Origin: Stenogyne calaminthoides
Lineage: Eukaryota > Streptophyta > Magnoliopsida > Lamiales > Lamiaceae
Reading direction: 5' to 3'
Assembly: GCA_037126765.1 (NCBI GenBank)
Contig: JBBCBC010000016.1
Location: 16,480,728 to 16,544,727, forward strand
DNA length: 64,000 nucleotides
The notes beneath the pieces are model-generated. The model saw nothing but the letters and a program-made list of their open reading frames with translations, was not told where the DNA came from and did not search any database. A program made the translations under genes and the position numbers. Below, piece by piece: positions 1 through 10,100 of this stretch; within the stretch, counting starts at the first letter, position 1; each line of letters opens with the position of its first letter.

Positions 1-747
1 GAAAGCCTTGGGCGTTGTTCAACCTGTAAACAAGCGTAAGGGCGATTTTCTAAGCCAATCCAGAGAAAGCTGATTCTGGATGATGAAGATGCAGAAGAAT
101 CTGAGTCTCAACCTCAGAAGAAAGTCTTCAACACCAGAGATGCTCTGAAGACACTCCAAAAAGAACAAGCTAAGAAAGCTGGCCGCCGGGTCTCGGGAAG
201 CGTCTGCGGATCGAGAAAAGAAGATAGATTAAGAGCGAAGCGAAGAGTGACCGTGAAGTTTTGCGAGCAAGAGGAAGGAACATCGAAAAGCGCCGACGCG
301 GGTCCCCACGTTGATAAATGGATGCCCATTAAACTCAACGACATGTGTGAAGAAGTGAAGAGAACCTTCTGGTTCAATTACGATGTTCTCAGGGAATGGA
401 GAGGGGAAGGCTCAGATCAAAACGAAGCTTTCATTGAATATCTTCTAACCTTCTATCCAAAGTATCTCCAAGGATGGATTAACCTTGCGGATGAAGGTGG
501 AGTACAGATAGTAGCCCCTGGTCCATATTCCTATCCTCCTCCAAGACTTGGTAATGGCTTGTAAATGAGAAGGCCATTACGCAAAGAAATTGCTTTCAAG
601 ATGCCGGGTCAGTTGGGCCTAACAGGGAACAGTCCAGACATCATCAAGGAAAGAAATGAGCTGAAGAAAAGATTCTTCGGAATGTTCGATCTGGAGGTGC
701 CCATTGATGAAGTTGAAAATGAAGCAAACTTAAGAGCAGAAGACTGA
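1..747 (+). pseudogene. env-like region, C-terminal part (upstream array copy)
   Basis: A fragment that starts before the window. The conserved block reads DKWMPIKLNDMCEEVKRTFW, then LREWRG, then YLLTFYPKYLQGWINLADEG, and after a frame break EIAFKMPGQLG; it ends at 747. The same block in the same order lies at 9160-9790, next to the second LTR, so both are tails of one retrotransposon ORF located between pol and the 3' LTR. The piece before it (1-240) is Lys/Glu-rich and contains KKVFNTRDALKTLQ, matching KEVFNTRRALKSLQ near 9184. The frame changes near 240 and 560, so it is not intact. I do not recognise a defined domain; 'env-like' rests on position only. Confidence 0.65.
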
Positions 748-1194
748 AGAACCAAATCAAGATCAAGATCAAGAACTCGTAAGATTACGTAATCTTTAAA
801 TTTTGTCTTTTGATTTTGTTTGATAAACTCATTGTAATCAGAATGGTATACTTATCATCAATGAAGATTTATCATTTTGCTCAAAAGATAATATCTCATT
901 ATCTTATTTACATGTCTTTATTTTGATATGCTGAATGAATATCTCTGAACTAATTGTATGATGATATGGGAGAAATTGCTTAAGTATTTGGTAATGATCT
1001 ATTTAAGAAAGATTCATTACTGAAGAAATCTGTTGAATAAATTAAATTGTTGGGAGATTATTTATTTAAAGAGATTCCCTTCTTAAAAAAATTGTTGGGA
1101 GATTCTGCGCTCAGAACCAATCTTGTAATAGAATAAACCCAAACTCCCGAGTATAGGTTATTTGTTTGTAATCAAGATAGGTTTTGGCATCATC
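748..1194 (+). other. 3' untranslated stretch between env-like region and LTR
   Basis: AT-rich, without coding. It contains two extra copies of the LTR-start-like string ATTGTTGGGAGAT (about 1043 and 1089) before the real LTR start at 1208. The same region at 9790-10086 has one extra copy near 9999. Confidence 0.6.
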
Positions 1195-1207
1195 AAAAAG
1201 GGGAAAT
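1195..1207 (+). promoter_or_regulatory. Polypurine tract before LTR
   Basis: The purine run AAAAAGGGGAAAT lies directly before the LTR start TGTTGGGAGATG. The second copy (10087-10100, AAAAAGGGGGAAAT) is in the same position. In LTR retrotransposons this is the plus-strand DNA primer. Confidence 0.8.
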
Positions 1208-3311
1208 TGTTGGGAGATGAATTTAATAAAAGATTATATGATTTTGATTAAGATCCCAAAACCCCGAAAAGTATGACATGTTGATTGATCTTGATAGTTG
1301 AGTCGATTCGTTTTAGAGTATTCGGGATGTTATCTCGCAAAATGTATAGTTAGCAGATATAGTTCAGATAGGTTTCAAGACTCAAGAACTCAAGATATGT
1401 TCAAGAAACTGAAGTTTCAAAGATGAAACTGAAGTCTCTCAAGACTCAAGATGAAATCGAGAATCAAGACCAAGGAGAAATCGAGACTCAAGACTCAAAA
1501 GATGAAAACGAGATATCAAGACTCAAGATGAAATCGAGAATCAAGACTCAAAGATGAAGACTTCAAGATGAAAACCGAGATATCAGAGACTCAAGATGAA
1601 ATCGAGAACTAAAAGACTCAAGATGAAGACTCAAAGATATCATTCAAGATAAATCAAGAGATAAATCAAGACTCGGAAGACCCCAAGACGCAAGATCAAG
1701 ACCGAGATATCGAAAGATCAAGAATATCGAAAAGCACAAGAAGAATTCATCAAGACTTAGTAATGTCTTGAATGATCAAGATGAACTCAATGTTCCGAAA
1801 ATCGAATATATCTATCTCAAGGATGCAATACTAAAAAAACACGATACCTTAGAAAGTTAGATATTGCCAAGACATTCAAATGCGCATAAAAAGGAACTAA
1901 GTCGTAAGTGTTGTTAAGGTTATATCAAACTCGAGTTTGTAACCAAAAAGAGCCGTTGAAGGTATCTACCTTTAATCGAGACAAAAGTCAAAAGAGGAAG
2001 ACGACATCGTACCATACCGACATCGATAAGTGACAAGTCAAAAAAAAAGATGTCGATGTAACGAAAGTTCCAGATCGCAAAAAGTGAAGACCGGTTACAT
2101 GAAAGGCTATTGCCTAAAAAGTGTTAGGGATTTTCAAACCCTAAATAGAGCCGTTTCTCACACACCATAAGAGGGAACTCACGAAGCTATGTCTCCAACG
2201 GATAGTTTTCAAGAGTGACCTTGGTTTATGCCTATAAATACTGGTGACCCTCTACTTTGTAAGGTGACGGAAATTTATAGGCAACTCAAGAGCTCAAACT
2301 TATTCTTAAAAAAGTTAAAGCACTCTAAATACCTTGAATTTCCCAAGTCATTTCTATATTGAAGAGAGCTCACTTTACTAAGCCTAGCTTGATAAGATTT
2401 ATCCAAAGCTTAGTCGAGATATCCTAACCCTTTGCTCTCATCCTAGTTGGAAACCAACCAAGAAACCCCAAACCCTTGAGAAGGTAGTTGGAGTGTGTTT
2501 GTTGGTGAGTAGAGTTGTAAAGAGTTAGTAAACTACGTGAGTAGTTTAAAACTCTAGAGGAGAAGTTAGTAAGCTACAAGGGTAGTCCAAAGCTTTGTGT
2601 GTGATTGAGTAAGTAAACCACGGAGGTAGTCGTAAAACTCAAGGTCGGGTTGAGTAAGTAAACCACGTGGAGTAGTCGAAACTCAGGGGCGAGTTGAGTA
2701 AAGTAAACTACGAGGTGGTCGAGAAAAAGCTCGAAGTTGCTAGTGAATTTCTCTCAAGAGTCGAGAGAGTGGATGTAGGAGCTTGAGTCTCTCGAACCAC
2801 TATAAGCTGCTTGTGTTCTTTATCGCTTTCCTTATCGTGCTTAATTGTTGCATTAATTTGATTTTGAAAGCATACTTTTCAGCGATATTCAGTTGGAATC
2901 AACCGAAGTTGCATAAGTGAATCACGGCTTAATCACTATTTCATAAAGGAAGGTTTTCAAAGAAAGCTAAAAACCAGTATAAACTAAAGGTCAACCATTA
3001 CGGTCGGTACAAAACAGATAGTTACCAAACTGAACTCATCTGGGAGGATTCGATGTAGGTTAGTTATCGATCCACAAATCTCAGATCTCTCGACACTCGA
3101 GGATCCGATTGAGATTATCTCGAGGTATCTCAAAGACTTTTCGGGATCTCTGTCTCAGTAGACTTTGACTCAGAGCGATCTGTGCTTCTCAGAACCTAAT
3201 CTTCAGGATTATCTGACCCAAGCTGACCTCAGTTAGAAAAAGTTTTAAAATCACTGAACACGTTTATTCTCCCCCATACACGTGTAAGACTCGTTTACAC
3301 CGGGACCAACA
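1208..3311 (+). repeat. SIRE-like LTR, copy 1 (2,104 bp)
   Basis: Starts TGTTGGGAGATG and ends GGGACCAACA, as does the copy at 10101-11881; homology runs along the whole length. A TATA box (TATAAATA) is at 2233-2240. It contains two minisatellite-like zones: about 1380-1700, with repeated GATGAAATCGAGA and CAAGACTCAAGA strings, and about 2500-2740, with repeated GTAAACCACG/GTAGTCG strings. The stretch GAACCACTATAA near 2795 recurs in all SIRE-like LTRs of this window. It is longer than copy 2 mainly because copy 2 lost a block around the promoter. Confidence 0.9.
2233..2240 (+). promoter_or_regulatory. TATA box of LTR copy 1
   Basis: TATAAATA in the middle of the LTR, about 1,025 bp from its start. 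This is the likely RNA polymerase II start region of the element. It is absent from LTR copy 2 because of a deletion. Confidence 0.55.
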
Positions 3312-4441
3312 CAAAGAAATATGGGACACACTTGTTGTGATATGCCAAGGCACATATCATATTAAAGAGAACAAACTTTCTGTTGCTATTGGAAAGTTTG
3401 ATAGCTTTGAAATGGAAGATGGTGAATTTATCGATTTAACCGAAGTCGATTCACTAAGTATAATGAATGATCCGAATGCTCTTGGGAAGAGATACCCACA
3501 GAGAGAAGTGGCGTTGAAAATTCTTAGAGGACTATCTAAGAAATGGGATATTCATGCAGTGGTGATTGAAAACACCAAAAACATTGATTCAATGCCATAC
3601 CAACAAGTTTTCTCTGAGCTGAAAGCTTATGAGTTTGTGATTGATAAGAAATCAAAGAAAGTCGACAAAGAAAGATGATTCTTCATCTAGCAAAAAAATG
3701 TGGCTTTCAAAGCCAAAGAAAAAATCAGAAGACTAGAGAGTTCGAGAACTCACTTGCCAAAAAAATCGGGATGAGCTAGAGGATAAGCTAATCACGATGG
3801 CAAGGAGGTTTAAAAGGCTTAATAAAGCAGATATGGAAAATATAAAAAAATATTACAGAATCATGTGTGCAGAGAAACTCAAAAGCTGAGGACAGATCTT
3901 CTGAGAAAAGAAAGGACCAGAAAGCTGAAGGATCTTCATCCAAAAAGAAGGACTCCAAGACTAAGGAGGAAAGTGATCAGGATGATGATGCCAACAGATG
4001 CTACAATTGTCAAAAGAAAGGTCATTTTCAATACGACTGTCCTGAGCTAAGTGCTAAGGAGAGAAAAGAAAGACAAGCAAATAGAGACAAGAAGTTCTCC
4101 AGCAAGAAAGCCATGATTGCAGAGGAAGAAGAACATTCTGAAGAAGGCTCTAGTTCTTCAGATGAGATGTTCTCAGATAGTGACAGTGATGATATCTGTC
4201 TAATGGCTGTGGAGGAGGTAAATTCTTCTATCTCTGTTGTTGCTCCTACACAAGCACATGAGTTGTCAAGTTCTACTGTAAACAGTAACTTTGACCTGAT
4301 GGATTCTTTTGAGAATCTTATGAAGGACTATGCTGTGTTACAAGAACTGCTAAATGAAACTCAAGAGCAGAACAAGGAACTGACTACTGAGAATCTAAAG
4401 TGGAAAGACTCTAAGAATGCTGCGAGATCACTTCTCAATTA
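3312..4441 (+). pseudogene. gag: copia gag (nucleocapsid), N-terminally deleted and frameshifted
   Basis: Gag forms the particle that packages element RNA. The first residues after the LTR already read EMWDTLVVICQGTYHIKENK, the middle of the UBN2-type gag domain; the aligned gag at 58436 has KAMWDTLAEICEG about 104 residues in. The LTR thus abuts mid-gag, and the primer site and gag N-terminus are missing. The block LKILRGLSKKWDIHAVVIEN matches LRSLTKKWDMKVTVIKD of the other element. A frameshift near 3680 and another near 3865 break the frame. The segment 3867-4442 carries a CCHC zinc knuckle CYNCQKKGHFQYDC at its residues 45-58, then an acidic Ser/Glu/Asp stretch and a Gln/Glu-rich probable coiled coil, as in SIRE-type gags. 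Confidence 0.85.
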
Positions 4442-5424
4442 ATGGGAACTACTGATGAACTAGATATTTCGAAAAGTACAACTCTCTAAAAAAGAGAAGT
4501 TGATAGAGACCCTAAATGAAAAAATTAGAGAAATCCATCGAGGAGATTCAAATTTTATCGAATCGAAGTTCAATGACCTCTTTGAGAAGCATGAAACTCT
4601 AAAGAAGTGTGAGGAGGAAAAGCAGAGAAAGTTAACTCTATTGAATTCTCGCATCTAAAAGTGATAGATGAAATTGAGAGTTATCAAAGACCGCAACTAT
4701 AAAAGCCGGATTGGGATACATTCCAGGGGGAACCTCACAAGGTCTTCTGAATGTTGCTTCTAGTAGCACTAAGACTGTCTTTGTTAAACAAGTGGCACCT
4801 AATCTTCTGACTGAAGAATTGCCTAAAGTTTTAGATAAGGGTAAAGGACCTATTGTTCCAGAAAAACTGAATGTTCAGGGAAGAAAGCCCAGACCTCAGG
4901 AAAAAGGCTAGAAAACCTGACCACTTAGTAGGAAATCTCAAAGCCAAGATTTCAAATCCTCAAAGCTAAGAATACCAACTCAAGAGATCTCTTGAACCAA
5001 CCAAGTAAGAATTTTCGAAGAGAAACACTTTCAGCCAGAGACATTCTCAACCTGAAAAGACCAAGTCCTCGACATTCGAAAGACCCCAATTTCAAAGACA
5101 GTAACCCAAAACCCCACTTGCCTAAGGGTAAAGGTTACCTGAACCCAAGTCAACAGAGATAAAGACCAGTTGCACAAAAGCTAAAGCACTTGAACAAAAG
5201 GCATGTACCCAAGAAGAACTCTAAGGCTCATGTTCATGCTAAGGCTGGCACTCATACACAGGATACTGTCAAGGCACCTAGGGTGGTGAATGTGTATGTA
5301 GATATTTATGGGAGACAAATCAGCCACTCTAAAGTAATTAGAGTTGTTAGGCAGATTTGGATTCCAAAAGGTACAGCTAACCTGGTAGGACCCTACACCA
5401 AATGGGTACCTTTGAACTGATCTG
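4442..5424 (+). pseudogene. gag C-terminal extension / pre-protease spacer, degenerate
   Basis: Broken coding sequence continuing gag. Readable pieces are EKLIETLNEKIREI and FNDLFEKHETLKKCEEEKQR (coiled-coil-like, 4495-4640), LGYIPGGTSQGLLNVASSST (from 4711) and VYVDIYGRQ followed by RQIWIPKGTANLVGPYTKWV (5190-5420). The last block matches YDYVDRYGRQIRPSD at about 60840 in the right-hand element, where the protease follows shortly. Here no protease follows. Confidence 0.7.
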
Positions 5425-5712
5425 TTTTTCAGGTAAACAGAAAAGGGCACTGAGCTGAATGAAGACAACATTGCCCTGATGAAAGGAATATTTGAGATGT
5501 CATTGTTGGGGGAGATGAATTTCCTTCTTGGACTTCAAGTGAAACAAACTAAGGAGGGAATCTTCATCAGAGATCATGTTGAGAAGAAAGACATCAGGAT
5601 GGAGAAAATTCATACTGATAAACAGAGAGCTGATATCTTGACTAAACCTTTGGCTGAATCAAGATTTCAGGAACTATCAGTTGAATTAGGGATGTTGGAT
5701 CCAGGTGTATAG
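5425..5712 (+). pseudogene. pol: pol remnant: reverse transcriptase C-terminal piece fused to RNase H end
   Basis: An open stretch of 77 codons (5479-5712) starts with RT-like FEMSLLGEMNFLLGLQVKQT and passes straight into IHTDKQRADILTKPLAESRF, the end of copia RNase H. Everything normally before and between is gone: protease DSG, integrase, RT fingers and palm with YVDD, and most of RNase H. The reading frame survives the junction near 5590. An internal deletion of roughly 3 kb or more is inferred by comparison with a typical copia pol. The element cannot have been autonomous after this event. Confidence 0.8.
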
Positions 5713-5836
5713 AGCAAATCTGAAAAATTGAAGGTTTTCAGATGCATGAAGTTTTCTCAGGATTCTACTGAGAAACTCAAGATAAAATTGGAAGTACTGA
5801 AATCTGATTCTTGGGAAACTCAGATATACTGAAGAT

Positions 5837-5916
5837 CAGTACTCAGTATTATACTGATCTGGCTCAGTACTCAGTATCATACTGAACCCGTTCAATACTC
5901 AGTATTATACTGGCAT
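5837..5916 (+). repeat. 28-bp tandem repeat, three units
   Basis: Three copies of CAGTACTCAGTATTATACTG-like units start at 5837, 5865 and 5893. They lie in the spacer between pol and the env-like ORF. Confidence 0.75.
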
Positions 5917-6392
5917 TTTATCAAGGTCAAAACTCAGTAAGACTGATAGAGGGAAATTAGTCTGAAGAAGTAATGACTCATGCAACTCATTTATTGCCTA
6001 ACTGAATCTCAGTAATCATTGGCAATTAATAACAAAACACCTGAAGGGAATATTTGGGCGGGACCTTTGAAATACCCGAAGGAGGTCAATTGGTCTGCAG
6101 GAACAGTAATTAATTGCACTGTTCATTAATCACCAATAAGGTTAAATTGGCGGCGTATTATTCGTGAAATCATCCTTTCATATACCCGATTAGTCGGTGT
6201 TTAATCTCAACCGTTGATTTATTCAATCTATACGATTTCCCACGAATCAATTCTATATATTCATTGAGAATTCATTCAAAGCTCCAATTTTCATAACCTT
6301 CGTCTTCAAAAACACTCTGCAAATCAAAAACCTCTCATTTGCCCAGAAATCCTTAATCGTTCTCAAAACCCTTTACCAAAAATCCTTCAAAA
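5917..6392 (+). other. Non-coding spacer before env-like ORF
   Basis: AT-rich sequence, no coding seen. It may hold a splice acceptor or subgenomic promoter for the downstream ORF, but I cannot point to one with confidence. Confidence 0.4.
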
Positions 6393-6974
6393 ATGACGTT
6401 CTCTATTTATGATAAACTTGCTATTTCGAACAAGTCGTGGTACGAGTATGTTGTTTCCCTCAAGAGCTCATCAAATGCAACCCATGAAGAAGAGGCGTTG
6501 CACATGATACGGGTCGCGAAGCTCACAAACCTGGTTGCGAGTCAACCAGAGGCGGAATATTCTAAAGAGGTAATCGAATTTATCTCTAATTTGAAAATAG
6601 ACGAGGAGGACTGTATTGAGTCACAAATTACAGTTTCTCACTTGGAGCATAGCTCAAAATACGTCGATTTTGTGAGGGAGTTGTATATAATTCCTAAGAA
6701 TCTTAATGATGTATATGAGTTGAGCAATAGAGGAGAAGACCCTACGATGTATATGATGGGTAGGGAACATGAATATCTTGATAGGATTACAAAGCATCCT
6801 GTTAAGTTTGAGGCTACTCTAAATAAAAGGCATTTGAAGCCGAAATATAGAGTTTTGCTAGATATTGTAAGTAAATGTATAATGAGTCGATCCGGCAGTT
6901 TTGAACAAATTAGTACGCCGAAGTTAAGATTGATGGCGGCTATTGAAAACTCACCCACCACTGATTTCTACTGA
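6393..6974 (+). CDS. env-like / plant-transposon ORF, N-terminal part (193 aa)
   Basis: One of the longer open frames of the array. It starts MTFSIYDKLAISNKSWYEYV and ends ENSPTTDFY. It lies about 680 bp after the pol remnant and in the same orientation as gag and pol, the position of the third ORF of SIRE-type elements. I see no signal peptide or membrane segment in this part, so an envelope function is not shown. The block RVLLDIVSKCIMSRSG in the C-terminal half resembles the 'putative plant transposon protein' domain as I remember it; this is a weak, memory-based match. The stop at 6972 is probably a mutation, since related Lys/Glu-rich coding sequence continues downstream in broken frames. 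Confidence 0.55.
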   Translation: MTFSIYDKLAISNKSWYEYVVSLKSSSNATHEEEALHMIRVAKLTNLVASQPEAEYSKEVIEFISNLKIDEEDCIESQITVSHLEHSSKYVDFVRELYIIPKNLNDVYELSNRGEDPTMYMMGREHEYLDRITKHPVKFEATLNKRHLKPKYRVLLDIVSKCIMSRSGSFEQISTPKLRLMAAIENSPTTDFY

Positions 6975-9786
6975 TTGCGGTATTTAATCAGAGTGGTGAG
7001 TGACCAAGCACAATAAGTCAAGAAGGAGGATGGATCGGTTGTAATCAAAGGCAAAATCCTACATGCAACCAAGATAGCATTTATCTTGGAGATGTGCAGG
7101 GAGGAAGAAGATATTTTTGCCAACTCCTCACCCTTTCCCAAAGTCTAAGATCCTTTTCAAGCCAACTACAACAAGGAATACTTTGAAGGGAAAGAAAGAG
7201 AAGAAAGTGGAGACTGCTGCAGAAGGAGCGGCTGAAGAAGCCCATCAAGCCAGGGGGAAGGCTTTGATGGAGGTGAAGAGAGAGAAGGGAGAAGCCCTGA
7301 AGAAGAAAGCTCTGGCTCCTAAGCGCAGAAGAGTTCACATTTCCAATCGAGGAGAGGGTGAGGAAACCCGAGGAAGTCCAACCCGAGGGCCAAGAAGGTC
7401 TAAATCGCCATTGCAAAATCGCTCAGCCAGGACTTCGCAGAAGAGAAAACTGAGGAACAGGTGTTCTCTGAGGTTCTTGAAACATCTCTGAGCTCAGACA
7501 AATTTCTCAGGAGATATTCAAGGGACCTCAGGTTTCTACTGAGGAAATGCCTACCGAGCCTCGGGATTCAAGCCGAGCCTCGAGCGCCGAATCTCGACAT
7601 GCTCCCCGAGTGAACCTTTTTTGATTCTCAAGACCAAGTCATTCCTACTGAACCTAAAAGCCCGAAGCTGAAGAAGGGCAAGGCAGAAGAAACTGAGTGG
7701 CGCAACAAGGGGGAACGGTTCATTTTGGACAGGTATTTCGAAATGAGCTCATATCCCCGATCTTCGTGATCTCTTCTTGGGATCGAGGACAACAAAGATA
7801 CATTCTCAACCGCACTCATTTTAAATGCTCAACATTGCCTCATTCCGTGAGGAGAGGATGGTGGAATGAAGAGAGGCTAAAGGTTAATCGAAGTTCTCCT
7901 AGTTCAGAAGACCAAGTCCAGGATGAAAGTTTGATTTTGATGAAGTCGTCGAAGAAGGTAGCTGAAAGGAGGGAAGCTGATGTTGGTGCCCCGAGCTCAA
8001 AAGATAAAGATCAAGAAGGGTACCAACAAGGAAATGCTGAGAAGCAATCTCAATTGGAGAAAAGTACTGATGCTGGACAGCCTGATATCTCACATCCTCA
8101 GACTGAAGTTAGTACTCTTCAGGTAACTTTTGGCACTACTAAACATTATGCCAAAGCTACTGAAGTTTCTATCTTTAATTTTGTTATGTCTGGTATGCAG
8201 ACTGAGGCTCAGGTGGAGACTGAAGCCCAGATGGAGACTGAGGCTCAGGTGGAGCAACCAGCTCAGGAAAAACAACAAGTTATATATGCTCCAGAGATTG
8301 ACTTCAGTCCCATAGTGGACAAGCTGGAGAAGGTTGTGCCAATTGTGGATAAAGTTGCTCAAATTGAATGGACATCGCCAACCAATCCCCGGTTAGAGAA
8401 CCCGAGTTCTACTTGAGACTGAGCATAAACAGACATCTCGAATGACAAAATGACCGCTATTGAAGGGAAGGTAGATGGAGTCAAAGAAATCGAATCTAAC
8501 GCAGAGATGAAGCTAAATGTATCGGGAGAGGACTTCATTTCTTGAAGCCACCGTGGAGAAGAATGATCAAATGATAAAGACATTGTTGAGGAAATGGGCT
8601 CTATGCTCATGACCAAGATGACAGAGATCTTTGAAAGATGTATTCTCCAAACTGGGGCCAGACCTTTGTTCGAAGAGTTCTCAGTGGCCAAGAACCACTT
8701 GATGAGGCTGGAGAAAGAGCATGATCAGTTGGCTGGAGAAGTGCGGAGTATCAGCAAAGAACAATATCACATGGATACCGCACTGTCTCAACTTCTTCCA
8801 AGGTATGGTGCCAAGAAGGGGGAAAGGCCTGGAGCCGAGCTGAAGGAGTGGCACACACCTTGAAGAGAAAGGCAGGTAAGGAAGCTGAAAAGAAAAATCT
8901 TGCAGATGCCTTAAAAGAAGTAGAAGCCACTGAAAAGCTCAAGTTCAAACAAGTGGAAGAGCCAATCTACACTCATGTTTCTGAGGAAACAATGCAGGAA
9001 GTTATTGCTGAAAAACTGAGTGGTAGAAGAAAGGTGGAAACAAGCCAAGCCGGTGCAGAACAAGCTATCAAGAGAAAGGTTGTGGCATTTGTTGAACCTG
9101 AGAAGAAAAGAGCTAAAGCTTCTAAGGCTACTCAAAGGAAACTGATAATGGATTTTGAAGAGTCAGAAGAGGAAGCTGAGAAGGAAGTCTTCAACACTAG
9201 GAGAGCTCTGAAATCACTTCAAAGTGGAACAAGCTTAAGAAAACGGCCGCTTCAGATCGAGTTCCTTTAATAAGGAAGAAGAAAGAAGAAGAGCGTAAAC
9301 GCATAAGTGGTTTCAGAAGTTCCCGAGCAAGAGAGAGGGTATCGCTAAAACTCGGGGAAGGGCCAAGACATTGATAAATGGATGCCTATCCAATTCAATG
9401 ATGCCTGGGAAGAAATTAAGAGAACCTTCTGGTTTTATTATGAAGTTCTGAGGGAATGGAGAGGGACAAGCTCAGACCCGAATGAAGCCTTCATTGATTA
9501 CTTATTAACGTTCTATCCAAAGTACCTGCAGAGTTGGATTAACCTTGCAGATGAAGGTAATACACAGATTGTTGCCCCTGGTCCATATACATACCCCCGC
9601 TCCTAGACTAGAGAACGGGCCCGTGAATGAGACGGTCATATCTCAAGAAATTGCTTTCAAGATGCCATCCAATTAGGGATCGACAGAAACAACCCAGATA
9701 TCATCAAAGAAAGGGATGCATTGAAGAAGAGATATTATGGGATGTTCAACCTGGAGGTGCCTGAGGATGAGGTTGAAGAAGATTGA
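6975..9786 (+). pseudogene. env-like region, central and C-terminal part, multiply frameshifted
   Basis: Continues the previous ORF. Segment 7117-7491 is Lys/Arg/Glu-rich with basic KKKALAPKRRRVH, a possible nuclear or nucleic-acid-binding patch. Segment 7900-8416 is hydrophilic and has an 18-bp repeat encoding TEAQVE/TEAQME three times (about 8202-8255). Segment 8594-9270 is Glu/Lys-rich and probably coiled coil. From 9372 the conserved tail appears: KWMPIQFNDAWEEIKRTFWF, then LREWRG, YLLTFYPKYLQSWINLADEG and, after a frame break near 9605, QEIAFKMP. The tail matches 300-747. Several frame changes show it is dead. Its function is unknown. Confidence 0.6.
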
Positions 9787-10086
9787 AGAGCTGAAGCTGA
9801 AGATTGATGAAGATTGAAGACTAAAGACTGAAGACTCTTTGTACTTCTTTTGTTTTTGTCTTTATTTTTTATAAGTTCATTGTACTCTGTAACTTCTATT
9901 CCTACAATCAATGAAATTTTATCTTTATGCTCAAAGATAATATCTCATTATCTTTTTACATGTCTTTTATGTTTTGATATGCCTTATGTTTTGTTGTGAA
10001 ATTGTTGGGAGATTTATCATTCTTGGATTGTGAAAAACCTGAGTATAGGTTAAGTGTTTTTGTAACAAGATGGTTTTGGCATCATC

Positions 10087-10100
10087 AAAAAGGGGGAAAT
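10087..10100 (+). promoter_or_regulatory. Polypurine tract before second LTR
   Basis: AAAAAGGGGGAAAT immediately precedes the LTR start at 10101, as at 1195-1207. Confidence 0.8.
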
